From contig NZ_JALJYG010000008.1 of NCBI RefSeq assembly GCF_024170505.1, positions 21,246 to 85,245 of the forward strand: a DNA stretch of 64,000 nt, written 5' to 3'. Both the position numbers and the translations under genes were made by a program. This stretch comes from Methanocalculus alkaliphilus (GTDB lineage: Archaea > Halobacteriota > Methanomicrobia > Methanomicrobiales > Methanocorpusculaceae). Shown in pieces: positions 27,500-35,647 of this stretch. Numbering within the stretch: the first letter of the stretch is position 1; each line of letters begins with the position of its first letter. The notes beneath the pieces are model-generated. The model was not told where the DNA came from. It made no database searches and was given only the letters and a program-made list of their open reading frames with translations.

Positions 27500-28437
27500 C
27501 TCAGTGCGAGTGCTTTAACAAGATCATATTCTGTTATCATTCCGATAAGGCGCGCATCTTCTGTAACGGGAAACGCACCAATCTGCTTCTGAATCATCTC
27601 GCGTGCTATCTCATGAATATCCTTATCCGGGGTGGTCGTCTGGAGGTTGCCGGAGATGATCGAGCGGATCGGCCGTGCGGTCACTTCTGCCACATCGCCT
27701 GTCTGCATCGACCGGAATACTTCACCGGAGCCGACATACGTCATGATGTCGGTTGCTGTGATGATTCCAAAGAGGACGTCATCTGAGACGACCGGCAATC
27801 TCCTGAAATGATATTTATTCATCTGTCGTGCAACTTCGGCGATTGAACAGTCGGGATAGGTTACCCGTGGTGAATAGGACATAACATCCTCGACCGTCAG
27901 CTGGCTCTGCTCGATGGAGAGAGACTTGAGGAGATCATATTCGGTGACGATACCAACAACGTGCTCATCTCCGTCAATGATCGGTACACCTCCATGCCTC
28001 TTCCCGACGATGATATCGACTGCGTCATCAATGTCATCGCTCGTCTGCAGTGTCATCACATTCTCGGTCATGATGGATCTGAGACTCTCATTGATGGCAG
28101 AGAGGAAATTGCCCTGATGTTTGTTTTTGACCAGGTTGTGCCGGTCTCCACCTCCCATAAAGTCAACGATGTCGGAGACGGTGATAATGCCACGCAGCTT
28201 CCGACTTCCGGCATCCGCTATCGGGAGCCTCCGGAATCCTTCACGCGTCATCGTCTCGACGCCGTCGCAGATGGTCATTGTCGGGGGGACGCAGATAACA
28301 TTTCCAACAGCAATGCTCATCACACCTCCCTGACGACCGGCCGGGCGTGATTTAAACTCAACCGGTCCCCGATCCTGTTTGCCGGCTCTCATAAGATACC
28401 GTTCACTTTTATTATGGCCTGAATTATTATCGTGCAT
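27496..28437 (-). CDS. CBS-domain protein C (four CBS motifs, basic N-terminal tail)
   Basis: 313 residues. A basic N-terminal tail of about 38 residues (with RGPVEFKSRPAGRQGG) precedes four CBS motifs beginning near VGNVICVPPTMTICDG, IMTENVMTLQTSDDIDD, VMSYSPRVTYPDCSIAEV and IISGNLQTTTPDKDIHE. The tail could bind nucleic acid or a partner (inference). It starts 9 nt after gene B and overlaps gene D by 4 nt. Confidence 0.87.
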   Translation of the reverse strand: MHDNNSGHNKSERYLMRAGKQDRGPVEFKSRPAGRQGGVMSIAVGNVICVPPTMTICDGVETMTREGFRRLPIADAGSRKLRGIITVSDIVDFMGGGDRHNLVKNKHQGNFLSAINESLRSIMTENVMTLQTSDDIDDAVDIIVGKRHGGVPIIDGDEHVVGIVTEYDLLKSLSIEQSQLTVEDVMSYSPRVTYPDCSIAEVARQMNKYHFRRLPVVSDDVLFGIITATDIMTYVGSGEVFRSMQTGDVAEVTARPIRSIISGNLQTTTPDKDIHEIAREMIQKQIGAFPVTEDARLIGMITEYDLVKALALR

Positions 28438-28446
28438 GGTGATTCC

Positions 28447-29205
28447 TTACGCCTTTTTGACAATGGTTCTCAGGACATCATGGCGATCCAGGATGCCAAC
28501 GACAGTACCCTCAGAAACAACCGGCATCCGGCTGATATCGTGAGATACAAGGAGGTGGGACGCTTCTGACACCTGCATATCCGGTGTCGCCGTAATGACA
28601 GGTGTGGTCATCACCTTGTTTACCTGGGTCCTGGTGCTGTTTCCAAGGGATCGCCTGATACCGCCGTTCTCAACAAGATCCCGGCGTGAAATCACTCCGA
28701 GGAGCTCCTTTCCCCTGACAATGGGGAGGGATGCATATCCGGTATCTGTGATAAGGGAATAGACCTTCTGAATGCTGTCTCCCGTATTGCAGCAGACGAC
28801 ATCCTCCGTCATGGCATCCCTGACCAGCCCGGTGATCTCATGGCGTGAGACCAGTATCGGAAAGAGATCGCGGAGAAGGATGGATCCGATGAACTTCCCG
28901 TTCCCGGCTGATACCGGTATGCTGTCGGTTCCCGCCTTCAGAATTGCTGAAGCGGCCTCCTCAAGTGGTGTATCAGGGGAGATGCCCGATACATCACGGA
29001 TGAAGCCCGCAATAGTGACATTGGATCGTGTGTCAGTCACCCTGAGGACATCGGTGATATCGATCATTCCTCTCAGGTGTCCCTGATCATCGGTGATGTA
29101 GATCTCGCGGTAGACATCATCACGAAGAATCTGCCGTGCTCTGGTGACATACTCATCCCTCTTCAGAGATGTCACCTCTACCATCAGGTCTCGTGCAACT
29201 TTCAT
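28447..29205 (-). CDS. CBS-domain protein B (four CBS motifs)
   Basis: 252 residues, only CBS sequence: LMVEVTSLKRDEYVTRARQ, DVSGISPDTPLEEAASA, AMTEDVVCCNTGDSIQK and VMTTPVITATPDMQVSEAS begin the motifs. Several ligand-contacting positions (e.g. SRRDL, LDRHDV at motif ends) are kept. It overlaps gene A by 4 nt. Confidence 0.87.
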   Translation of the reverse strand: MKVARDLMVEVTSLKRDEYVTRARQILRDDVYREIYITDDQGHLRGMIDITDVLRVTDTRSNVTIAGFIRDVSGISPDTPLEEAASAILKAGTDSIPVSAGNGKFIGSILLRDLFPILVSRHEITGLVRDAMTEDVVCCNTGDSIQKVYSLITDTGYASLPIVRGKELLGVISRRDLVENGGIRRSLGNSTRTQVNKVMTTPVITATPDMQVSEASHLLVSHDISRMPVVSEGTVVGILDRHDVLRTIVKKA

Positions 29206-29765
29206 AAGATTGACTCCTCTTCACGGCATATCGGGCAGAGATTCTGGCTGTCGAAGTTCCTGAGTTCATCAGACATGCTTCCGCACCGATCACAGATGCC
29301 GTCATTGTAGGCCTGCACCCGGTTAATCTCGATCAGGTCGCTCATAATCTCGTTCATCTCTGTCGCAATGCTGAGAATGTCCCGCACCGTGATGATCCCG
29401 ATGACCTTCTGGTCACCATTGACGACCGGGAGTCTGCGAACCCGTTTGTTTGCCATCATCCGTGCAGCATCAGCAATGGATGCATCAGCACCGATGGTGA
29501 TGAGGGGGGTGCTCATGACATCCCTGACAAATACCTCGCCAGGCTTTTTGTCGAGTGCCATGATCTTGCAGTTGAAGTCCTCCTCGGTTACAATACCGAT
29601 TGGAAGATTATGGTGCAGAACGATGCAGCTTCCCACCTCATCGCGGCACATCACCTGTGCTGCCTCGGCAGTGGTTGCATTTCCATCAATGGTGGTTGGA
29701 TGAAGCTTCATCACTTCGCGAACCGGAATGCGTGTCTCGAAATCCATGTTGTCACTTTGTTTCAT
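29202..29765 (-). CDS. CBS-domain protein A (two CBS motifs plus zinc ribbon)
   Basis: 187 residues. Residues about 10-130 hold one CBS pair (VMKLHPTTIDGNATTAEAA; VMSTPLITIGADASIADAA). The C-terminus has CDRCGS and CPIC about 20 residues apart, forming a zinc ribbon. First gene of the operon; a TTTTAATA box near 29835 on the minus strand could be its promoter. The zinc ribbon suggests a nucleic-acid or protein contact not shared by the other four proteins. Confidence 0.88.
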   Translation of the reverse strand: MKQSDNMDFETRIPVREVMKLHPTTIDGNATTAEAAQVMCRDEVGSCIVLHHNLPIGIVTEEDFNCKIMALDKKPGEVFVRDVMSTPLITIGADASIADAARMMANKRVRRLPVVNGDQKVIGIITVRDILSIATEMNEIMSDLIEINRVQAYNDGICDRCGSMSDELRNFDSQNLCPICREEESIL

Positions 29766-29985
29766 CTCTCTTCACCTCCTTTCTCTTTTCCGCTGATGAC
29801 ATCTTCTACTATGCAATACCCCTATTAAAAGGATTCGTAACAGGAAAGGAGACCTGTCCAACTCGTTCAGGGAAGGAATTGAACGCCAATACGGGCAATG
29901 ATGGGGAGGGTAGTATTATTAGGATTCGGAAAGAGAGTACAGTAACTATCATAGTTGTAATAACTTTTCATGAAGGGGTAGACAG

Positions 29986-30627
29986 ATGGGTATGTTTAGT
30001 CGGGCTAAAAAGAGGTTGAGCAGATTTCTTCATCAGCTGTTTCGGAGGAAACGATCCCGTATAGGGATTTATGGTCCGCCGAATGCGGGGAAGACAACGC
30101 TGGCAAACCGGATTGTGAGAGACTGCTCAGGTGACGCCATAGGTCCTGTCTCTGAGATTCCGCACGAGACACGGAGGGCACGGCGGCGTGAGGATGTTGT
30201 GATCACCGGAGCAAATGGAAACACACTAACGCTCGATATCGTTGATACTCCGGGTGTAACGACAAAGATTGACTATCATGAGTTTCTGGAGTACGGCCTT
30301 GAACAGAACGAGGCGATCTCACGTGCACGTGAAGCAACCGAAGGTGTTGCTGAGGCGATGCACTGGCTTCGGGAGGATATCAACGGCGTCATCTATGTGA
30401 TGGACAGCACGCTGGATCCATTTATGCAGGTGAATATCATGATGGTCGGGATCATCGAGAGCCGGGATCTTCCCGTCGTCATTGTGGCGAATAAAACCGA
30501 TCTGCCCGATGCTGCCCCCTCCCGGATTAAGAGCGCATTCCCACAGCATCCGGTTATTATGGTCTCCGGACTTGAAGGCACGAATATGTCAGAGCTCTAT
30601 GATATAATGACAGAGCACTTTGGGTGA
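29986..30627 (+). CDS. Era-like GTP-binding protein
   Basis: 213 residues. G1 is GPPNAGKTT (30-38), G3 is DTPG near residue 89, G4 is NKTD near 169, and G5-like VSGLEGTN follows. The N-terminal 25 residues are strongly basic (RAKKRLSRFLHQLFRRKRSR) and could bind RNA or membrane. It is transcribed divergently from the CBS operon and starts a three-gene operon with DUF2073 and the OapC/ArvC zinc-ribbon gene, a set often found together in euryarchaea. Role in ribosome or RNA metabolism is likely but not shown. Confidence 0.9.
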   Translation: MGMFSRAKKRLSRFLHQLFRRKRSRIGIYGPPNAGKTTLANRIVRDCSGDAIGPVSEIPHETRRARRREDVVITGANGNTLTLDIVDTPGVTTKIDYHEFLEYGLEQNEAISRAREATEGVAEAMHWLREDINGVIYVMDSTLDPFMQVNIMMVGIIESRDLPVVIVANKTDLPDAAPSRIKSAFPQHPVIMVSGLEGTNMSELYDIMTEHFG

Positions 30628-30633
30628 TACGTG

Positions 30634-31011
30634 ATGATACAGGGAGTACAGATAGAACTCATCTCAGCGGATCGCCTCTCAAGCCTCACAACGCTTGAAA
30701 AGATCAGGACGATCCTTGACTCTGTAATGCTTGGAAACATCGTCGTGCTTGAGCGTGGACTGAGCCCTGATGAGCAGAGTATGCTCGTTGAGGTGACGAT
30801 GCGGGAGATTGAGCCGGGTGGCTTTTCCGGGATCGAGATGGAGACCTATCCCGGAAAGGACGCCGCAAAAGGGGGCTTCTTTGCCCGTCTCTTCCATGGA
30901 AAAGGACCTGAGGGGAGGATGACGGTCATTGGTCCCGCCGGGCAGCTGAAGATGTTGAAGATAGAGAGGGATCGCCTGGTTGCCTGGGCCTCCCTCTCGT
31001 CAGGGAGGTGA
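30634..31011 (+). CDS. DUF2073 family protein
   Basis: 125 residues from ATG 30634 (a GTG just before is in frame). QIELISADRLSSLTTLEKIRTILD and IVVLERGLSPDEQSMLVE match DUF2073, whose members sit beside the Era-like GTPase in methanogens. The middle PGKDAAKGGFFARLFHGK is basic. No catalytic motif is evident. It begins 6 nt after the GTPase stop codon. Confidence 0.88.
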   Translation: MIQGVQIELISADRLSSLTTLEKIRTILDSVMLGNIVVLERGLSPDEQSMLVEVTMREIEPGGFSGIEMETYPGKDAAKGGFFARLFHGKGPEGRMTVIGPAGQLKMLKIERDRLVAWASLSSGR

Positions 31012-31018
31012 AGATCCG

Positions 31019-31408
31019 ATGCCTCACAAATGTACCCAGTGTGGGCGGGAATTTCGGGATGGCTCAACCGAAATTCTCAGGGGGTGTCCAAGCTGTGACG
31101 GGAAGAAGTTTCTGTACGTCAGTGAGAGGGTGAGGCATCAGGATGTCCTGAATGAGAAGACGATCGAGGAGATTGCCAGTGAGACGAAAGAGGAGGTTCT
31201 TGAGGTTAAGACTCCTGAGAAGAAACATGTCGATTCATATGAGCGGGTCGAGAGCGTCAGGATTGTCGGACCCGGCACGTATGAACTCAATATCGAAAAG
31301 CTTGCCTCAACCGATGAACGGGTGATCGGTGTCGGCAAAGACGGGAGTTACGTCGTCGATCTCATCTCGATGTCAAAGTCAAAAGGGAAGAAAGAGAAGC
31401 GCAAATAA
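31019..31408 (+). CDS. OapC/ArvC family zinc-ribbon protein
   Basis: 129 residues. CTQCG and CPSCDGKKF (about residues 5-30) form the zinc ribbon. A charged linker follows, then a C-terminal beta-rich part: GPGTYELNIEKLASTDERVIGVGKDGSYVVDL. The family is defined by OapC, a partner of the OLE RNA complex in bacteria; archaeal members are of unknown role. An AGGGAGGTGAAG ribosome-binding sequence lies 5-10 nt upstream. The lysine-rich C-terminus suggests nucleic-acid binding. Confidence 0.87.
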   Translation: MPHKCTQCGREFRDGSTEILRGCPSCDGKKFLYVSERVRHQDVLNEKTIEEIASETKEEVLEVKTPEKKHVDSYERVESVRIVGPGTYELNIEKLASTDERVIGVGKDGSYVVDLISMSKSKGKKEKRK

Positions 31409-31470
31409 CTTATTAATAGCGCTATTTTTCCATTTAAGGCATTATATAGTCATATTTTTCAGGGTTCCCA

Positions 31471-31484
31471 TATATTTTATATAT
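31471..31484 (+). promoter_or_regulatory. AT-rich promoter region upstream of the KamA-family gene
   Basis: TATATTTTATATAT in a 220-nt intergenic stretch that is unusually AT-rich for this genome. A second TATA-like TGTATATTTC (31553-31562) lies nearer the gene. The long leader before GTG 31629 could have a regulatory role. Confidence 0.45.
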
Positions 31485-31616
31485 CTGTAGGTTCTAGTAA
31501 CAGACAGAATTTTCAACGTTGTAAGACCCGTATCTGCTTGTATACTCTTTGTTGTATATTTCTGATTCGGGCGTTTCCTCTCTGCACCAAAACTGGTGCA
31601 TGATGCTACCTGTTCC

Positions 31617-31626
31617 GGAGGTGATC
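31617..31626 (+). promoter_or_regulatory. full-length Shine-Dalgarno for the KamA-family gene
   Basis: GGAGGTGATC is a perfect ten-base complement to the 16S rRNA 3' end, with GTG 31629 following at a normal distance from its GGAGG core. It decides the start over the upstream GTG at 31596. Confidence 0.75.
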
Positions 31627-31628
31627 CT

Positions 31629-32795
31629 GTGAAGACACACTATCTGACATCCGTATCCCAAATTAAAGGTCTCTCGCCAGAAGAGCGGGAGGAGATCGCT
31701 GAAACTGAGAGATGGTTCTCATTCAGAGCGACCGACTACTATCTGAACCTGATCGACTGGTCCGATCCATATGATCCGATCCGCAGGATTGTTGTTCCGG
31801 ATATTGCTGAACTGGAAAAAGACGGGGATCTCGATCCGTCCTCGGAATCCTCCTATACAAAGGCTCCCGGCCTCCAGCATAAATACGCACGAACCGGTCT
31901 TTTACTCGTCTCCGATCGGTGCGCAGGGCTCTGCCGGTACTGTTTCAGGAAGCGGCTCTTTGTTGATAGTGCCGATGAGGTTGTCCCTGATATCTCTCTG
32001 GGGATTGAGTATATACGCAACCATCCTGAAATAACCAATGTCCTTCTCACCGGCGGAGATCCCCTGATGCTTCCCACCAGGGAGCTCAGAAAGATCATCG
32101 AAGAGATCAGATCGATTGATCATGTGAAGATCATCCGCATCGGGAGTAAGATGCCCGCGTACTTCCCGATGAGGATCTCAGGGGATCAGGAGCTCCTCGA
32201 TCTCCTGGCCGAATATAGCCTTCCCGAGAAGCGGATCTATCTGATGAGCCAGTTCACGCATCCACGGGAGATAACTCCGGAGGCGATGGAGGCGGTCACT
32301 GCCCTCCTTGATCATGGTGTGATGATCTTAAACCAGACACCGGTACTCAGGGGCATCAATGATTCTGCGGAGGTGCTTGGGGAACTCTTCCGGACCCTCT
32401 CCTTCATCGGGGTCTCTCCATATTACATCTTCCAGTGCAGGCCGACACGTGGGAACAGAACCTATGCCGTTCCGATTGAGGAAGGCTACCGTATCTTTGA
32501 GGAGGCACGTGCGACAGCATCAGGGATTGCCAAGCGTGCCCGGTTTGTGATGTCCCATGCGACAGGAAAGATTGAGGTGACTGCCGTAACCAGGGAATTT
32601 ATCGTGATGAAGTATCATCAGGCGGCTGACCCCGACGAGATGGGGAAGGTCCTCGTCTTCCGGAGAGATCCCTCGGCATACTGGCTGGATGATTATTCTG
32701 TTCCTGTGGACAGCTGTGACATCTCTGATCTCAACAACCACACATCCTCGCATATCGTGCGGAAATCATATGGGGTAGACACCGCATCGGAGTAG
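31629..32795 (+). CDS. KamA family radical SAM protein (lysine 2,3-aminomutase-like)
   Basis: 388 residues. The radical SAM cluster is C98, C102, C105 in CAGLCRYC. GGDPLML follows as SAM-binding segment, and the probable PLP lysine is in SHATGKIEV (about residue 318). Methanogen AblA makes beta-lysine for the osmolyte N-acetyl-beta-lysine, but the expected acetyltransferase ablB is not adjacent, so this may be another KamA-type mutase. A GTGGG-loop-CCCAC hairpin after the stop codon could be a terminator. Confidence 0.88.
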   Translation: MKTHYLTSVSQIKGLSPEEREEIAETERWFSFRATDYYLNLIDWSDPYDPIRRIVVPDIAELEKDGDLDPSSESSYTKAPGLQHKYARTGLLLVSDRCAGLCRYCFRKRLFVDSADEVVPDISLGIEYIRNHPEITNVLLTGGDPLMLPTRELRKIIEEIRSIDHVKIIRIGSKMPAYFPMRISGDQELLDLLAEYSLPEKRIYLMSQFTHPREITPEAMEAVTALLDHGVMILNQTPVLRGINDSAEVLGELFRTLSFIGVSPYYIFQCRPTRGNRTYAVPIEEGYRIFEEARATASGIAKRARFVMSHATGKIEVTAVTREFIVMKYHQAADPDEMGKVLVFRRDPSAYWLDDYSVPVDSCDISDLNNHTSSHIVRKSYGVDTASE

Positions 32796-32859
32796 TGGGT
32801 TCTCCCCCACCTTCCGATACCCTTATTCCCTCTTCTGATCAACAAAGTATCCGCACATC

Positions 32860-33012
32860 ATGTGCTGGCTGAGGTAAGTCCGACGTGCTCAAGTAGCACT
32901 GCCCTGTACGTGGGCTTGGGATTGCGGCGAGTCAGATACGGCTCTTTTCGTGACTTACGGTGAACGGTATGACCGGACACCTCTGCTATAACCAGCAGGC
33001 AGCTACAGAATT
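32860..33012 (+). ncRNA. possible structured RNA upstream of rps15
   Basis: The 229-nt gap before rps15 has no supportable ORF but has several complementary blocks. AAGTCC (32876-32881) pairs with GGGCTT (32912-32917) around an inner GTGCT/AGCAC hairpin (32885-32899). AGTCA (32930) pairs with TGACT (32951), CTGCT (32983) with AGCAG (32994), and GCTGGCTG (32864) with CAGGCAGC (32996) as an outer closing stem. ACAGAA follows at 33005. This could be an H/ACA-like guide RNA, an rps15 leader, or another small RNA. The pairing is by eye and not statistically tested. Confidence 0.35.
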
Positions 33013-33024
33013 TCGAGGTACCAT

Positions 33025-33483
33025 ATGGCACGAATGTATGCACGACGGAAGGGATCATCCGGCTCCGTCCGTCCTCACAGGAAGGATGTTCCGGAATGGT
33101 TCAACACCGATCTCGCTGAGATCGAGAAGCTGGTCGTCGATATGAGAAAGGACGGTCTCTCAACAGCCGTCATCGGGACGGTTCTCCGTGATAAATACGG
33201 GGTTCCTGATGTAAAACTTGCAACAGGGAAGCGTGTTGGTGCAATCCTTGCAGAACACAACATGACCTCTGACATCCCTGAGGATCTCAGAAACCTGATG
33301 CAGAAGGCTCTTGGGCTCCGCAAGCACCTTGCAGAGAATAAGAAGGATGTTCATAACAAGCGGCAGCTTCAGCTGACCGAATCGAAGGTCCGGCGTCTCG
33401 TCAAATATTATCGGAAGGCAGGCAAACTCCCACAGGAGTGGGTCTACAAACCGGAGACCGCAGAGATTCTCCTCTCAAGATAA
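33025..33483 (+). CDS. rps15: 30S ribosomal protein uS15
   Basis: 152 residues with the archaeal/eukaryotic N-terminal extension [17 protein letters not shown] followed by the four-helix uS15 core ([21 protein letters not shown]). First gene of rps15-recJ-pcc1-rps3ae, a conserved archaeal cluster. Confidence 0.96.
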   Translation: MARMYARRKGSSGSVRPHRKDVPEWFNTDLAEIEKLVVDMRKDGLSTAVIGTVLRDKYGVPDVKLATGKRVGAILAEHNMTSDIPEDLRNLMQKALGLRKHLAENKKDVHNKRQLQLTESKVRRLVKYYRKAGKLPQEWVYKPETAEILLSR

Positions 33484-33486
33484 TCC

Positions 33487-34701
33487 ATGCCACTATCGCC
33501 GTCAGCAGATATGCTTGCAGAACATCTGCAATCCCTCGACTTCGTGGAGGTTTGTGCCCACCATGATGCCGATGGTATCGCAGCTGCGGCTATCCTCTGT
33601 ACGGCGTTATCCCGGTGCCATATTCCGTTTCATCTGAGGGTCCTCCCGGCAATAACCGCGGATCAGGTCCCCCCGGATCGCCCGGTGCTCCTCTGCGACT
33701 TCGGTTCGTCATTCCATGATCTGGCTGACTCTGCGATGGTCATCGATCACCATATCCCTCTTTTTACCGGAGAATTCCATGTAAATCCGAGGCTCCATGG
33801 GATCGATGGGGATCGTGAACTCTCAACCTCGGGAGCGGCGTACTTTGTTGCGGAGAAGATGGGTGATAATCGTGATCTCGCGGGCCTGGCCCTCCTTGGA
33901 GTGATCGGCGATCGCCAGGAGTACTCCGGTCCCAACCGCGAGATCCTCAATCAGGGGATCGGTCATGGGATCATCTCGACGAGGAGGGGCTGCACGCTCC
34001 CCGGAAGGGAACTCTTTGAGCGTCTCTTCCTCTCAACAGATCCATATCTTCCGTCCGTAACGGGCAATGAAGATGTCTGCAGGGAACTTGCGGCATCTCC
34101 CGAAGCAGATCTCTCTGCTGAGGAGGACCCGCTCTTCCTCTCACGGCTTGTCCTCTCGGTGGGTGATACCGCCTCTGCTGAGGCTCTTCTTCGTATATAT
34201 GGGGACGCCTACGCTCTTGAGCGCGAGGTTGTGCCTGATGCCCCCACCCTTGCAGCCCTCGTTGATGCCTGCGGAAAATCCGGTCATGGCGGGCTTGCAG
34301 CCTCGCTCTGCCTCGGTGACTCCTCCGGGATCCCTGAGGCATGGGACCATTTCAAGGCTTTCCGGGAGAGGATTATTGCGGGTATACGATCCGTCACCTC
34401 TCTTGGTGAAGGGTGGTATCGCCTGGATGATCCGGTAGCGGCATCTGATATTGCCGATATCCTCTCTCATGACTGCCTCTCTCATGATCCGATCTTTGTT
34501 CTTGTTGATGATGGCGGGATATGCCGGGTTTCTGCCCGTGCTCCGCCTGACAACGGAATAAATCTTGGTGATATTGTGAAGGATGCAGCAGCATATGCCG
34601 GAGGAAGCGGTGGTGGACACAACCGGAGGGCAGGAGCGATGATACCACAACAGAATGTGGATGTATTCAGGAAGGCGGTCATGGAGGCGGGTTTCTCATG
34701 A
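33487..34701 (+). CDS. DHH-family phosphoesterase, RecJ-like exonuclease
   Basis: 404 residues. AHHDADGIAAAAIL (about 24-37), CDFGSS and VIDHH (about 85) are the metal-binding DHH motifs; GGSGGGHNRRAGAMI near the C-terminus is DHHA1. Archaeal homologues include GAN, a 5'-3' exonuclease bound to GINS and the CMG helicase, and related RecJ proteins that degrade RNA or nanoRNA. It starts 3 nt after rps15 and overlaps pcc1 by 4 nt. Confidence 0.88.
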   Translation: MPLSPSADMLAEHLQSLDFVEVCAHHDADGIAAAAILCTALSRCHIPFHLRVLPAITADQVPPDRPVLLCDFGSSFHDLADSAMVIDHHIPLFTGEFHVNPRLHGIDGDRELSTSGAAYFVAEKMGDNRDLAGLALLGVIGDRQEYSGPNREILNQGIGHGIISTRRGCTLPGRELFERLFLSTDPYLPSVTGNEDVCRELAASPEADLSAEEDPLFLSRLVLSVGDTASAEALLRIYGDAYALEREVVPDAPTLAALVDACGKSGHGGLAASLCLGDSSGIPEAWDHFKAFRERIIAGIRSVTSLGEGWYRLDDPVAASDIADILSHDCLSHDPIFVLVDDGGICRVSARAPPDNGINLGDIVKDAAAYAGGSGGGHNRRAGAMIPQQNVDVFRKAVMEAGFS

Positions 34702-34970
34702 TGATTGGAAGCGGCAGGATTCGATCCCGCCATTCGGATCCCGGTACTGTTGCAGGGAGCCTCTCACCCGACAATCTCCTTGGTATGGAGATGCGGGTGG
34801 ATGGTGAGCATGTCGGGATGGTGATCAGGAACAAGCCGATCCGGTCTCTTATCGCATCGGTGGATGATTACCTGATGAACCTCTCCATTGCAGATGGGCT
34901 CAGTGACGGGGAGATGAAGACGATGACAGCGGGCAATGGCATGGATCCCACAATTGATGAAGAACAGTAG
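34698..34970 (+). CDS. pcc1: KEOPS complex subunit Pcc1-like
   Basis: 90 residues. The pattern ALSPDN-like SLSPDNLLGMEMRVDG followed by SLIASVDDYLMNLSIAD matches the short alpha-beta Pcc1/Cgi121-associated subunit of KEOPS, which supports t6A modification of tRNA. It overlaps the recJ-like gene by 4 nt and precedes rps3ae by 8 nt, the usual archaeal context. Confidence 0.85.
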   Translation: MMIGSGRIRSRHSDPGTVAGSLSPDNLLGMEMRVDGEHVGMVIRNKPIRSLIASVDDYLMNLSIADGLSDGEMKTMTAGNGMDPTIDEEQ

Positions 34971-34978
34971 GTGATACG

Positions 34979-35593
34979 ATGGCAAAGAAGAAGCAGGTTG
35001 GACGAAGGGTTGAAGGCTGGAAGGCGAAGAGCTGGTACAAGGTCTATACCCCTGAAATCTTTGGAAAAGTGTATATCGGTGATGTGGTTTCTGCAGATAC
35101 CACAAACATGATCGGGCGTGTTATGCAGGTCTCATATGGTGAGATCGCCCAGGACTACTCCAAGCAGCATATCAAGATGCAGTTTAAGATCAACCATGTC
35201 GCCGGTGACTCGGCATACACCGAGTTTGTCGGCCATGAAGTGACCCGTGACTATCTCCGCTCGCATGTGAAGCGGCGAACCTCCCGGATAGATGCCACGG
35301 TGACCCTGAAAGTCCAGGGCGGCCGTGATATCCAGGTGACGCTCACCTGTTTCACCTTAAACCGTGCCAAGGTTTCACAGATCCATGCGATCCGTGGAAA
35401 GATGGTAGAGGTTGTCAGGCGCCTTGCTGGCGAGATGGAATATGACTCCTTTGCAAAGGCTGCGGTGAACGGCGATATCTCCCGCGAGATCTTCAAAGAG
35501 ACCAAGACGATCTTCCCGATCCGCAGGATCGATGTGATCAAGACCGAAGCAGTACGAACTGCTGCTGAGAAGGCCGCGGCAATCGCCGCATAA
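34979..35593 (+). CDS. rps3ae: 30S ribosomal protein eS1 (S3ae)
   Basis: 204 residues. The N-terminus RRVEGWKAKSWYKVYTPEIFGK and QVTLTCFTLNRAKVSQIHAIR are diagnostic of eS1. Last gene of its operon, followed at once by a T8 tract. Confidence 0.96.
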   Translation: MAKKKQVGRRVEGWKAKSWYKVYTPEIFGKVYIGDVVSADTTNMIGRVMQVSYGEIAQDYSKQHIKMQFKINHVAGDSAYTEFVGHEVTRDYLRSHVKRRTSRIDATVTLKVQGGRDIQVTLTCFTLNRAKVSQIHAIRGKMVEVVRRLAGEMEYDSFAKAAVNGDISREIFKETKTIFPIRRIDVIKTEAVRTAAEKAAAIAA

Positions 35594-35594
35594 C

Positions 35595-35602
35595 TTTTTT
35601 TT
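35595..35602 (+). terminator. T8 terminator after rps3ae
   Basis: Eight consecutive T start 2 nt after the rps3ae stop codon, a typical archaeal oligo-T terminator. The next gene starts 45 nt later. Confidence 0.55.
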
Positions 35603-35647
35603 CAAGGGGCATCCTCATAAGAGATCGAGGTGTACCATCTATGCAGG

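Noticed and set aside
31629..32795. assignment as ablA for N-acetyl-beta-lysine synthesis
   Set aside because: The acetyltransferase ablB is not next to it, so only the broader KamA family is supported.
32870..33010. RNase P RNA, because GAGGTAAGTCC and ACAGAA resemble its conserved regions I and V
   Set aside because: The span of about 150 nt is too short, the GGCUUA that should follow ACAGAA is missing, and the stems I can draw are not in RNase P order.
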